A stretch of DNA of 52,973 nucleotides from Prevotella sp. UBA5387 (GCA_002407775.1 DHOP01000068.1:1-52973); one strand, 5' to 3'. Positions 8,408-17,310 are shown, numbered from the stretch's first letter. Program-made: numbers and translations. The notes: generated from the sequence alone by a model not told the origin.

Positions 8408-8424
8408 GTGCAGCTCTGCTGCAT
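8408..8424. promoter_or_regulatory. Operator-like palindrome, site 2 (hsdM)
   Basis: GTGCAG-CTCTG-CTGCAT, one mismatch from the consensus ATGCAG-N5-CTGCAT, exactly 10 bp upstream of the hsdM -7 box. It covers the place where the -33 element would lie. Confidence 0.7.
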
Positions 8425-8434
8425 ACTTGAACTA

Positions 8435-8442
8435 TAATTTTG
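8435..8442 (+). promoter_or_regulatory. -7 box of the hsd operon
   Basis: TAATTTTG, 32 bp before the hsdM start codon and 10 bp after operator-like site 2. Confidence 0.65.
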
Positions 8443-8474
8443 CAACTGAAATACTAGAATTATTAATTAAATAG

Positions 8475-10502
8475 ATGGAACAACAACAATATAGCAAGCT
8501 ATTCTCATTTCTTTGGAACATTGCAAACGATGTTCTTGTACAGGCATTTGATCCTTCGGATTACAAGAAAATAACGCTGCCCTTCATCGTGTTGCGTCGT
8601 TTGGATCTGCTTTTGGAAGACACTAAGGAACAAGTAATGAATCTTAGCCAAAGTGAGGGGTTCAAAATGCTGCCAGAGGAAAGTCAGGAGCAACAGCTCT
8701 ATCTCATCACTAGACATCCGTTCTTTAACACGAGCGGATTTACTATGAGCAAGTTGAGGGCTGAAACGGATTCAACACGACTCCATCAGAACTTCCTAGC
8801 CTATTTGGATGGCTTTAGCCGTCATGTTCAGGACATCATCACCAAGTTTGACATGCGCCACTTTACAGAACGGTTATCGTCACTGAATCCCCCACGTCTT
8901 GGCGCTATGCTCAATAAGATAACCGATGAGCAGATCAATCTCGGGATAAATCCAGTGCTTGATGATGATGGCAACGAGAAACTCCCCGGCCTTGACAACC
9001 ATACCATGGGTACGCTTTTCGAGGAGTTGATTCGTAAATTTAATGAGACCTATAGTATCACCGATGCCGGACTGCACTATACCCCACGTGACTATGTGGC
9101 CATGTTGACCGAGCTAGCCATCCTGCCTGTCGTGGACAAACTGAAGAATGGTAGCTATGAGATCTATGACGGTGCCTGCGGTACCGGTGGCATTCTGTCT
9201 TTGGCACAAGAACGTTTCGAACAGATTGCCACGGAGAAAGGTCGGCGCTTCAAGACCTATCTCTATGGTCAGGAGCTCATGCCTGAAACCTTTGCCACTT
9301 GTGAGGCTGACTTAATGCTTAGTGGTAGCAGTACAAACTTCTATTATAATCAGAATGGCGTTTCACGCTCGCGCTTTGCCTTCGGTAGTACCATCAGTCA
9401 AGACGGACATCCCGGCAAGCAGTTTGACTTCTGCATCAGCAATCCACCTTTTGGCACACCTTGGAAGAACGACCTCGACAACTGGGGTATCTCCAACAAG
9501 AAGGACATCATAGATAGTCGTTTCAACAATGAAGAGAGGAGCTTTATTCCTGACATTGGTGACCCACAGATGTTATTCCTCGCCAATAACGTTAGTCGCA
9601 TGAAGAACAACGAGCAGGGCACACGCATCGTCGAGATTCACAACGGTTCCTCCCTCTTCACGGGTAATGCTGGCGGAGGCGAGAGCAACCTGCGCCGCTA
9701 CATCATCGAGAACGACATGTTGGAGGCCATCATTGCCATGCCTCTGAATATGTTCTATAATACAGGTATCGGTACGTTTATATGGATTGTAACCAATCGC
9801 AAAGAGGAACGTCGTAGAGGCAAGGTGCAGCTCATCGACGCCACCAACATCAGCACCCCGCTTCGCAAGAACCTGGGCAACAAAAATTGTGAAGTGACCG
9901 AAGACGATCGTCGTGCCATCCTCCAGCTCCTCCGTAACTTTGAAGAAACGGAGCAAAGCAAGATCTTCGACAACCGCGAGTTTGGCTATTGGCAGATCAC
10001 CGTGCAACGACCCTTGCGCTTGCGCGCCCTCTCTGACATCGATTGGTCTGAGGTGGGTTTGAAAGATGCCGAGAAGGCAGAGTGCCAAGCAGCCATGGAA
10101 AGTGTTCCGGCCGGCACTCCCCTTGACGACTGGGACAAGTACGAAAAGAAGTTGAAGCTCAAGAAGACATTGACGAAGAAGCTTCGGCCTTACATCACGG
10201 TGACAGATCCCGATGCCCAGCCCGTAGCGGGTGAGGCCGACCCCAAGTTGAAGGACACCGAACAAGTGCCCCTCCTCTATGACGGTGGTATCGATGCCTT
10301 CATGCAAAACGAGGTGTTGCCCTACGCTCCCGATGCCTACGTGGACCAGAATGCCACCGTCATTGGCTATGAACTTTCCTTCACCAAATACTTCTACAAG
10401 CCTGTGGAGCTCCGTTCCATTGCCGACATCAAGGCCGATATTCGTGAGATAGAAGCGAATACCGACGGACTGCTGGAGGAAATATTGGAGGGGTTGGAAT
10501 GA
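8475..10502 (+). CDS. hsdM: Type I restriction-modification DNA methyltransferase subunit
   Basis: This 675-residue N6-adenine methyltransferase modifies one adenine in each half of the bipartite site chosen by HsdS. The N-terminal helical HsdM domain begins QQQYSKLFSFLWNIANDVLV. The S-adenosylmethionine motif YDGACGTGG falls near residues 230-238 and the catalytic NPPFG motif near 323-327. A long C-terminal charged extension (about residues 500-675, with LKKTLTKKLRP and FTKYFYKPVELRS) is typical of the larger HsdM subgroup. First gene of the operon; its stop overlaps the hsdS start (ATGA). Confidence 0.96.
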   Translation: MEQQQYSKLFSFLWNIANDVLVQAFDPSDYKKITLPFIVLRRLDLLLEDTKEQVMNLSQSEGFKMLPEESQEQQLYLITRHPFFNTSGFTMSKLRAETDSTRLHQNFLAYLDGFSRHVQDIITKFDMRHFTERLSSLNPPRLGAMLNKITDEQINLGINPVLDDDGNEKLPGLDNHTMGTLFEELIRKFNETYSITDAGLHYTPRDYVAMLTELAILPVVDKLKNGSYEIYDGACGTGGILSLAQERFEQIATEKGRRFKTYLYGQELMPETFATCEADLMLSGSSTNFYYNQNGVSRSRFAFGSTISQDGHPGKQFDFCISNPPFGTPWKNDLDNWGISNKKDIIDSRFNNEERSFIPDIGDPQMLFLANNVSRMKNNEQGTRIVEIHNGSSLFTGNAGGGESNLRRYIIENDMLEAIIAMPLNMFYNTGIGTFIWIVTNRKEERRRGKVQLIDATNISTPLRKNLGNKNCEVTEDDRRAILQLLRNFEETEQSKIFDNREFGYWQITVQRPLRLRALSDIDWSEVGLKDAEKAECQAAMESVPAGTPLDDWDKYEKKLKLKKTLTKKLRPYITVTDPDAQPVAGEADPKLKDTEQVPLLYDGGIDAFMQNEVLPYAPDAYVDQNATVIGYELSFTKYFYKPVELRSIADIKADIREIEANTDGLLEEILEGLE

Positions 10503-11824
10503 AAAAGTATCCAAAATATAAAGACTCTGGAGTTAGCTGGATAGGGGAGATTCCGGAGGGGTGGAAAAAGATTAAATTAAAATATATATGCAGTGGTTTT
10601 AGTAATGGAACCTCCCAAACTCAGATTGATAAAACAGAAGAGTCGTTTCCTGTCACTAGGATAGAAACAATCTCTACGGGTTCAATTAATTTTGATAAAG
10701 TTGGCTATGTAAAAAAATTCGATAATTTAGAGAATTACCGCCTATTTAAAAATGATATATTAATAAGCAATATTAATAGTTATGAAAGAGTAGGAAATTG
10801 TGCTATTATAAAGTCAGATCGTCCTCTTTATCATGGGATGAATCTTATAAAGGTTACTCCTAAAGATATAATTAATGTTGATTATTTGCTGGACTATTTT
10901 AGAAGCGAAATATTTCTCTTTAATATGAGGTTTATGTGTAAACCCGCTATTAATCAAGTATCAGTGTCGGCAACTAATTTAAAAAACATCCTGATACCTT
11001 ATCCTACCCTTTCTGAGCAGCAAGCCATCGTCTCCTATCTCGACAAGAAGTCCTCTCAAATAGATCGTTTCATTGTATCAACAGAGGCAGAGATAGAAGC
11101 TTTGAAAGAACTGAAGCAGGCAGAGATTGCTCGTTTGGTGACCCGCGGCGTAAATCCTGATGTACCCATGAAGGATAGCGGCATTGCTTGGATAGGGGAG
11201 ATTCCGGAGTATTGGGAAGTTAGCCATCTAAGGAAATATCTCAAATTGATTTCTGAAAAAGGTCATGGAAGTGAGCAGTTATTATCTGTAACGAGAGAAC
11301 AAGGAGTGATTGTTAGAAACGTAGATTCTAAAGAAGAAAATCATAATTTTGTTCCTGATGATCTAAATGGGTATAAATTTGTAGAAGAAGGACAATTTGT
11401 TATTAACAAAATGAAATCTTGGCAAGGTTCTTATGGTGTATCTTTATTTCGTGGAATAGCTAGTCCTGCCTATTTTGTTTGCGATTTAGACTTTAGAAAT
11501 AAGGAATTCTTTAATATTGCGATAAGAAGTAAGGCGTATGTCCCATTTTTCACACAATACTCAAAAGGAATCAGGGTAGACCAATGGGATTTATCTCCAA
11601 TAGCATTGAAAAATATTCCCTTCATTGCCCCCCCTGTTGAAGAGCAATCAGCCATCGTTTCCGCCATCGACACACTTTCTTCCAAGATAGACCACATGGT
11701 GGAGCAATTGGATACCCAGATTTCCCATCTGAAGGAACTCAAGCAACGCATCATCAGCGATGCTGTGACCGGGAAGATAGATGTCAGCCTCTCCCCGGCC
11801 CTCCCCAGTAGGGGAGAGAGGTAA
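10499..11824 (+). CDS. hsdS: Type I restriction-modification specificity subunit
   Basis: This 441-residue protein has two target-recognition domains, each opened by the same signature: YKDSGVSWIGEIPEGW (residues about 6-21) and MKDSGIAWIGEIPEYW (about 222-237). Each is closed by a conserved helix: LSEQQAIVSYLDKKSSQIDR and VEEQSAIVSAIDTLSSKIDH. It determines the DNA sequence bound by the complex. The start overlaps the hsdM stop by 4 bp. The variable recognition domains are AT-richer than the spacer helices. A 21-bp identical repeat (10538-10558 and 11189-11209) marks the two domain starts. The last dozen codons (SLSPALPSRGER) come from a GC-rich hairpin and look like an added tail. Confidence 0.95.
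   Translation: MKKYPKYKDSGVSWIGEIPEGWKKIKLKYICSGFSNGTSQTQIDKTEESFPVTRIETISTGSINFDKVGYVKKFDNLENYRLFKNDILISNINSYERVGNCAIIKSDRPLYHGMNLIKVTPKDIINVDYLLDYFRSEIFLFNMRFMCKPAINQVSVSATNLKNILIPYPTLSEQQAIVSYLDKKSSQIDRFIVSTEAEIEALKELKQAEIARLVTRGVNPDVPMKDSGIAWIGEIPEYWEVSHLRKYLKLISEKGHGSEQLLSVTREQGVIVRNVDSKEENHNFVPDDLNGYKFVEEGQFVINKMKSWQGSYGVSLFRGIASPAYFVCDLDFRNKEFFNIAIRSKAYVPFFTQYSKGIRVDQWDLSPIALKNIPFIAPPVEEQSAIVSAIDTLSSKIDHMVEQLDTQISHLKELKQRIISDAVTGKIDVSLSPALPSRGER
10538..10558 (+). repeat. 21-bp direct repeat in hsdS, copy 1
   Basis: Begins TGGATAGGGGAGATTCCGGA; identical to 11189-11209. It encodes WIGEIPE at the start of the first recognition domain and gives a homologous segment for domain exchange. 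Confidence 0.9.
11189..11209 (+). repeat. 21-bp direct repeat in hsdS, copy 2
   Basis: Identical to 10538-10558; it encodes WIGEIPE at the start of the second recognition domain. Confidence 0.9.
11789..11818 (+). repeat. GC-rich palindromic element forming the hsdS 3' end
   Basis: CTCTCCCC at 11789-11796 pairs with GGGGAGAG at 11811-11818 around a second CTCCCC block. It is translated as the C-terminal SLSPALPSRGE. Composition and symmetry differ from the surrounding gene, suggesting a small inserted palindromic element. Confidence 0.6.
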
Positions 11825-11849
11825 GAGAGCAAACCTTTAGATAAGCGAG

Positions 11850-12407
11850 ATGGAAAGAGACGATAGGTTCCTTAAGCAAAGAGGTGACGAATACAAGCTG
11901 TTCTACTTCTATCAGAAGGCGGAGGTACTCTACGACATCACCAACTACTTTGCCCATACCTACGTGGCCCACAACGACCGCACGCGCGACCAGATGATTC
12001 AGGCGGCAAGGAGTGGTAAGCAAAATATTGTGGAGGGTTATGCCGACGGCGCCTCCTCGTCATCTTCGGAGATCCACCTCACTACCATCGCCAAAGGGAG
12101 TCTACTGGAGTTGGCCGAAGACTATAAGGACTATCTGCGGGTACATGGCGGCGAGCGATGGCAGGAGGGAAGTGAGAAGTTTGAACAATGTCGCAAAGTT
12201 TGCGCCACGCATAATGACTCTGCCTTCTACATGGAGCGTATCTCCGAACGAAGCAATCTGACCATTGCCAACATCGCCCTGATCCTGCTCGCGCAGGTGG
12301 ACTATCTGCTCTTCAAGCATATCGAGAAGCTGAAGCGGGAGTTCCTGGAGCGGGGTGGCAAGAGCGAGGAGATGATGAGGGTGAGGAAGCAGAGGAGGGG
12401 GTGGTGA
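11850..12407 (+). CDS. Four-helix-bundle protein inside the hsd operon
   Basis: This 185-residue soluble, helical protein is related to the 23S rRNA intervening-sequence/four-helix-bundle family and resembles the 'four helix bundle suffix' group. The signature region TRDQMIQAARSGKQNIVEGY (about residues 46-65) is followed by further amphipathic helices and a basic tail (RVRKQRRGW). Its function is unknown; family members are found repeatedly between hsdS and hsdR. It lies 25 bp after hsdS on the same strand, behind the palindromic element at the end of hsdS, and is probably translated from the hsd mRNA. Confidence 0.85.
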   Translation: MERDDRFLKQRGDEYKLFYFYQKAEVLYDITNYFAHTYVAHNDRTRDQMIQAARSGKQNIVEGYADGASSSSSEIHLTTIAKGSLLELAEDYKDYLRVHGGERWQEGSEKFEQCRKVCATHNDSAFYMERISERSNLTIANIALILLAQVDYLLFKHIEKLKREFLERGGKSEEMMRVRKQRRGW

Positions 12408-12412
12408 CAACT

Positions 12413-12463
12413 CTTAGGATTCTTAAGATACTTAAGGAGCTTAAGGGTCTTAAGGGACTTAAG
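12413..12463 (+). repeat. CTTAAG tandem repeat, exact 9-bp period, before hsdR
   Basis: CTTAAG occurs at 12422, 12431, 12440, 12449 and 12458, each 9 bp apart, with a degenerate CTTAGG at 12413. The three-base spacers vary (ATA, GAG, GGT, GGA). The array ends 33 bp before the hsdR start and occupies most of the 89-bp gap. Confidence 0.9.
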
Positions 12464-12496
12464 AAAAAACCAAAAAACCAAAAATAAAAACCAATC

Positions 12497-15400
12497 ATGA
12501 CAACAGACACATCAGAGAAAGGGTTGGAGACGCTCATCGAGGAGGGGTTGCTCGGTGGCGGTTATCTCAAGCGGTCGAGCTACGACTACAACAAGGAGTT
12601 TGCGCTCGATGAGGGAGTGTTACACCAATTTCTTGAAGAAACTCAACGCGAGAAAGTAGAGCGTACACGTATATTTGCCAACGAGCCAAACACCCGCAAA
12701 TTCTTCGAACGACTTCGTAATCAAATCACCCAGCGTGGAGTGGTGGATGTAATACGTCATGGCGTGGATCATAATGCAACAAAGTTCTTATTATATTATC
12801 CAACACCTATAGGTGGAAATGTGGCAGCAGCTGCTCAATATCGTCAGAATAAGTTTTCGGTAGTACGGCAGTTGCATTATTCACAGAATACGCCCTCACT
12901 GAGTGTCGACATGGTATTGATGCTCAATGGTCTTCCCATCGTCACCATGGAGTTGAAGAACAGCATGAGTTGTCAGACCACCGACGATGCCGTTCATCAA
13001 TACTGCACTGATCGTGACCCGAAGGAACTACTTTTTCAGAGGAAGCGGTGCGCCGTACACTTCGCCGTAGACGACGAGACCATCATGATGTGCACTAATC
13101 TGTCTGGACAGGACTCGTGGTTCCTGCCTTTCAATAAAGGCGTGAATGATGGTGCTGGAAATCCAGTTAACCCTAATGGGTTGAAAACATCTTACCTGTG
13201 GGAGATCATTCTCCAAAAACCTTGCCTAAGCGATATCCTTGAAAACTTTGCATCCGTCATCAAGGAGACCGATGAGGATACAGGCAAACAGAAAGAAAAG
13301 GTCATCTGGCCTCGTTATCACCAGTTGAAGGCTGTTAACCGACTGATTGACGATACGAAGGTGAATGGTCATGGACATCGCTACCTCATTCAGCATTCGG
13401 CTGGTTCGGGCAAGAGTAACACCATCACATGGCTTTCGTTTAAGCTTGTGAATATGAAGGAAGCCGATGGTATCACACCTCACTTCCGCTCCACGATCGT
13501 GGTGACTGACCGTGTCCTTCTGGACAAACAGATACGCGATAATATCTTTGCCTTCATCAACAATAAAAGCGTTGTGGCTTGGGCCGACGACAGTGATGCG
13601 CTTCGCGAGGCTCTGAGTGGAGGAAAGAGCATTGTGGTGACTACCATCGAGAAGTTCCCATTTATTCTTAAGACACTCGGTCAGGAAATGGCTGACAGCA
13701 ATTTTGCCGTTATTATTGACGAAGCGCATAGTAGTCAGACAGGAGGCATGGCAAGTGCCCTCAACCGTATCTTGGCGGGTTATGGCTACAAGGGACAGAA
13801 AGAAATAGAGAACGAAGACGGACTGAACGTCCTCATGGAATATGTCGTTGATGGACGAAAGATGGCAACGAATGTGAATTTCTATGCCTTCACCGCTACT
13901 CCAAAGAATAAGACGCTGGAAATGTTCGGTACTCCTGTGGCGCGCGATGATGGAGAGACAGGGCATGAGCCATTTGATGTCTACTCGATGAAGCAGGCCA
14001 TAGAGGAAAAGTTTATCCGTGATGTCACAAAGAATTATACGACATACGATAGTTTCTATAAGATTCTGAAGGATACAGAGGATAACCCGGAGTTTGACCG
14101 TGACCAAGCGTCAAAGAAGTTGCGTGTATGGGTGGAGAGTCGTCCTGAGACCGTGGAGAAAAAGGCTCGCATTATGGTGGAACACTTCCATGAGAGCATT
14201 TGCTATAAAATAGGTGGCCAGGCTAGGTGCATGGTAGTGTGCAACGGGATAGAACGAGCTATAGATTATTTCTATGCCATCAATCACTTACTCAAAGACC
14301 GCAACAGTCCATACAAAGCTATAGTCGCATTCTCAGGGACAAAGGAATATCATGGCAAACAGCTTGATGAAACGCAGCTCAATAAGTTTCCATCCTCTCA
14401 GATTGAAAAGAATTTTAAGAGTGGAGACTATCGCTTCCTTATAGTGGCAGATAAGTTCCAGACTGGATACGACAATCCATTGCTACATACAATGTATGTG
14501 GATAAGCCATTGTCGGACATCAAGGCAGTACAGACGCTTTCACGATTGAATCGTGTGCATCCTAAGAAAGCGGACACGTGTGTGATTGACTTTGCAAATA
14601 AAGCAGAAGATATCCAGAAAGCATTTCAGAAATACTACAAGGAGACATCATTGGGTCGCGAAACGGATATTAACAAGGTGAGTGACCTGTTGGCGGTGTG
14701 TGATCAGAGCCTTGTATATACAGATGAAGAGGTGACAAATTTCAATCTGATGTTCTGGAAAGACGAACCTCGTCAGAAACTTGACCCTATTCTTGATAAA
14801 TGTGTTGAACAATTCAAGGCCATTGGAGTAGAAAATGGTGAAGATCGACAAGCTGAAATCAAGGGAGCCATGAAGATGTTTGTTCGTACTTACGAATATC
14901 TAGCAGCCATAATGCCCTATAGTAACCAAGACTGGGAGAAAAAGGATGTGTTCTTCCATCTTCTTATCAGAAAACTTCCAAAGCTGAAGCGTGAAGATTG
15001 GGCAGAAGGCTTACTTGATCTGGTTGACTTCGACAAATATCGTGTTACGAAAAAGGCCGATGAGAATATCCGCTTAGCAAATGAGAAGACAGAGATCGAT
15101 CCAGTTCCTGTAGGTGACCCTCACGGATTCACTCAAGATCCCAACATGGAAACGCTGGAGAAGATCATTGATGACTTTAATAATATCTTTGGCGACATCG
15201 AATGGGGTGATGCAGACCTTGTCAAACAGCAGGTGAAGAAGGTGGTTCAGAACTTGCAACAGAGTGACGAAGTTCGTGACACGCTTCTTAACAATGACGA
15301 AGGCATGCAGCTACAGGTGGTACATGATAGCATTTCGCAGGAACTGGGCGTGATTACTGCCAATAGCTCTGAAATGCAACGTCGCTATATTTCGGAGCAT

Positions 15401-16144
15401 GACATTCAACAGAGGCTTGACACTTTAGTGCTCATGCGCCTGCAGGAACAACTTAATCCGGAGATCAATGAGAAATTACTCCAGGAGAAGCTAGTGGAGG
15501 AATTCGCTCAGGACTTCATGGAGTTGTGCGGAGTTAGCTACCGTTCGATGGAGGAAGTGGCAGAATGGCTCTTTAAGGTTCTTGATGCTAGTACAATCAA
15601 AAGTCTTGATGGGATAAAGAAGATTCGACGTATTATCAACCTTGTCTATCGTACACAAGGACGTGATGAGGATATGCAGGATTGGTTGCAATTGCTGCTC
15701 AGCGGTTTCGAACCATTTATGAAGAAAATGTATTATCTGTGTGAGGGAAAAGAACTGACTCGTGAAGATGGAAGAAATGTTCAATTCCTTGATGCTGCCA
15801 AAGCTATGAAGGTGAATAGGCTTCATTATGATATGCCAAAAGAGTATGATATAATGAAAGTTTATTATGAGTTCGTTCATACTCAGCGTAACGACACATC
15901 CCATAAGGCTCCTGTGATAGAGAACAAGGATGTCAAACCGGGCATTCATATGACAATGGCCATGTACCTATACTCGACGATGATAACTATCACTGATATG
16001 GAAATGGGTGGAATCATCGACGGCACACCTCATTTTGGCCCTCATGTAGAAGCACCATCGTATAATAGTGACTATTCAGAAGCGTTTGAAGCAAGTCAAG
16101 CAGGTTATGACATGGCAGCAGAAGCAGGACCAGAAGATGACTAA
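12497..16144 (+). CDS. hsdR: Type I restriction endonuclease subunit
   Basis: This 1,215-residue motor and nuclease subunit translocates and cuts unmodified DNA. An N-terminal PD-(D/E)XK nuclease is marked by VDMVLMLNGLPIVTMELKN (about residues 137-155). The SF2 motor follows with Walker A SAGSGKSNT (about 300-308), VIIDEAHSSQTGG (DEAH, about 406-418), FTATPKN and the motif VI region VQTLSRLNRVHP. The C-terminal helical domain contacts the methylase core. The start codon follows an A-rich stretch without a Shine-Dalgarno site. The frame is intact, so the system appears functional. Confidence 0.96.
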   Translation: MTTDTSEKGLETLIEEGLLGGGYLKRSSYDYNKEFALDEGVLHQFLEETQREKVERTRIFANEPNTRKFFERLRNQITQRGVVDVIRHGVDHNATKFLLYYPTPIGGNVAAAAQYRQNKFSVVRQLHYSQNTPSLSVDMVLMLNGLPIVTMELKNSMSCQTTDDAVHQYCTDRDPKELLFQRKRCAVHFAVDDETIMMCTNLSGQDSWFLPFNKGVNDGAGNPVNPNGLKTSYLWEIILQKPCLSDILENFASVIKETDEDTGKQKEKVIWPRYHQLKAVNRLIDDTKVNGHGHRYLIQHSAGSGKSNTITWLSFKLVNMKEADGITPHFRSTIVVTDRVLLDKQIRDNIFAFINNKSVVAWADDSDALREALSGGKSIVVTTIEKFPFILKTLGQEMADSNFAVIIDEAHSSQTGGMASALNRILAGYGYKGQKEIENEDGLNVLMEYVVDGRKMATNVNFYAFTATPKNKTLEMFGTPVARDDGETGHEPFDVYSMKQAIEEKFIRDVTKNYTTYDSFYKILKDTEDNPEFDRDQASKKLRVWVESRPETVEKKARIMVEHFHESICYKIGGQARCMVVCNGIERAIDYFYAINHLLKDRNSPYKAIVAFSGTKEYHGKQLDETQLNKFPSSQIEKNFKSGDYRFLIVADKFQTGYDNPLLHTMYVDKPLSDIKAVQTLSRLNRVHPKKADTCVIDFANKAEDIQKAFQKYYKETSLGRETDINKVSDLLAVCDQSLVYTDEEVTNFNLMFWKDEPRQKLDPILDKCVEQFKAIGVENGEDRQAEIKGAMKMFVRTYEYLAAIMPYSNQDWEKKDVFFHLLIRKLPKLKREDWAEGLLDLVDFDKYRVTKKADENIRLANEKTEIDPVPVGDPHGFTQDPNMETLEKIIDDFNNIFGDIEWGDADLVKQQVKKVVQNLQQSDEVRDTLLNNDEGMQLQVVHDSISQELGVITANSSEMQRRYISEHDIQQRLDTLVLMRLQEQLNPEINEKLLQEKLVEEFAQDFMELCGVSYRSMEEVAEWLFKVLDASTIKSLDGIKKIRRIINLVYRTQGRDEDMQDWLQLLLSGFEPFMKKMYYLCEGKELTREDGRNVQFLDAAKAMKVNRLHYDMPKEYDIMKVYYEFVHTQRNDTSHKAPVIENKDVKPGIHMTMAMYLYSTMITITDMEMGGIIDGTPHFGPHVEAPSYNSDYSEAFEASQAGYDMAAEAGPEDD

Positions 16145-16194
16145 TGTTCAGATAGAGTCGATCTTCTATCTTTAGGCTAGTAATAATCACAATA

Positions 16195-16211
16195 ATGCAG
16201 AACGATTGCAT
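16195..16211. promoter_or_regulatory. Operator-like palindrome, site 3 (WYL gene)
   Basis: ATGCAG-AACGA-TTGCAT, one mismatch from ATGCAG-N5-CTGCAT, exactly 10 bp upstream of the -7 box. It lies in a larger inverted repeat with 15-base arms (16185-16199 and 16207-16221, one mismatch). The large repeat could also end the hsdR transcript. Confidence 0.7.
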
Positions 16212-16221
16212 TGTTGTGATT

Positions 16222-16229
16222 TAGCTTTG
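16222..16229 (+). promoter_or_regulatory. -7 box of the WYL regulator gene
   Basis: TAGCTTTG, 31 bp before the start codon and 10 bp after operator-like site 3. Confidence 0.65.
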
Positions 16230-16260
16230 TAAACACACATAAGAAGTCAAACGAAAGACT

Positions 16261-17295
16261 ATGGCAACAAATAAGAATGCACATATCCGCTATCTTGCTT
16301 TGGACAGATGTCTGGGTAACTGGAGTCGTCGATACTATATTGACGACTTAGTGGATGCTTGTAATGATGCTCTTCTTCTCTACAATGGTGAGAGTAAGAA
16401 GAGGGATGGGGTGAGGAAACGTCAAGTTCAAGAGGATCTCAAGTTTATGGAAAGCGAAGAAGGCTATTGTATGCTGATTGATGCCATACGCGATGGCCAT
16501 AAAATGTACTATAGGTATCGTCATCCCAACGACTCTATCAGTGAGCACCCATTAAATCAAGAGGAATTGAATATCGTGTCCGACGCGCTGTTGTTGTTGA
16601 AACGTTTTGAAGGTGTACCACAATTTGACTGGCTGGAGGAGTTGGATAAACAATTGTATTCGACTAGTCAATTAGGTAAGAATGTACGTTCTGTCGTAAG
16701 TTTCCAGCATAACCCTTACTTAAAGGGCATGGATAAGGACTATTACAAGCTGATTTTTGATACCATTGTGAACAAGGAGGCCATTGAACTTGACTACCAT
16801 CCTTTTGGTAAAGATGTCGAAACTTCCATTGTAAGTCCTTACCATCTGAAGCAATATAATAACAGGTGGTTTTTGATAGGAAAGAAAAATGGCCATGACA
16901 CTTTGACAAACTTTGCTATTGACAGAATCGAAGGGGTCAAGGAGATAGGGCGTTCTAAGTATGAGCCGTTGGATGACGAATTTGATTTCGACGAGTTCTT
17001 TGAAGATGTTGTCGGGGTGTCGGTAAAGGTCGCACCGGTTGAAGATATTGTCATCTATGCTAATGAGAAGGCGTTCAACTATATTTTCACAAAGCCTTTG
17101 CATGAATCGCAGGTGGTGAAACATGAGTTGTTGCCTGATGGCAGAAGGGAGATTGACCTGAAGGTGAAAGACAACTATGAACTAAGAGCATTGCTCCGCT
17201 CATTTGGCAGTCAGATCGAAGTGATTAAGCCAGCATCTCTACGGGAAAAGATGAGGGCCAATGCGGAGGCTCTCACTAGAATGTATGGAGATTGA
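16261..17295 (+). CDS. WYL-domain transcriptional regulator
   Basis: This 344-residue protein has an N-terminal winged-helix-like region (about residues 1-75, IRYLALDRCLGNWSRRYYID...) and a WYL domain at about 170-235. There, IVSPYHLKQYNNRWFLIGKK is followed by LTNFAIDRIEGV; the usual W-Y-L triad appears as the RWFLIG segment. A C-terminal WCX-type domain ends in FGSQIEVIKPASLREKM. WYL regulators of defence loci (for example BrxR and CapW) bind palindromes at their own promoters and sense ligands through the WYL pocket. Here a palindrome sits upstream of its own -7 box and recurs at three neighbouring promoters, making this protein the natural candidate regulator of the block. Confidence 0.92.
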   Translation: MATNKNAHIRYLALDRCLGNWSRRYYIDDLVDACNDALLLYNGESKKRDGVRKRQVQEDLKFMESEEGYCMLIDAIRDGHKMYYRYRHPNDSISEHPLNQEELNIVSDALLLLKRFEGVPQFDWLEELDKQLYSTSQLGKNVRSVVSFQHNPYLKGMDKDYYKLIFDTIVNKEAIELDYHPFGKDVETSIVSPYHLKQYNNRWFLIGKKNGHDTLTNFAIDRIEGVKEIGRSKYEPLDDEFDFDEFFEDVVGVSVKVAPVEDIVIYANEKAFNYIFTKPLHESQVVKHELLPDGRREIDLKVKDNYELRALLRSFGSQIEVIKPASLREKMRANAEALTRMYGD

Positions 17296-17310
17296 TAATC
17301 ATTTAGAAGA

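Larger units (their letters stand above)
7988..8474. other. 487-bp divergent intergenic region with two operator-like palindromes
   Basis: Contains the minus-strand promoter at 8019-8026 with the palindrome at 8037-8053, then about 350 bp of AT-rich DNA in which I see no gene, and then the palindrome at 8408-8424 with the hsdM -7 box at 8435-8442. Confidence 0.7.

Noticed and set aside
9573..10514. 313-residue minus-strand ORF opposite hsdM
   Set aside because: It overlaps fully with the well-supported hsdM gene, has no family features, and its amino-acid pattern mirrors the codons of hsdM.
13226..14107. 293-residue minus-strand ORF opposite hsdR
   Set aside because: Shadow of hsdR; no start context, no recognisable domain.
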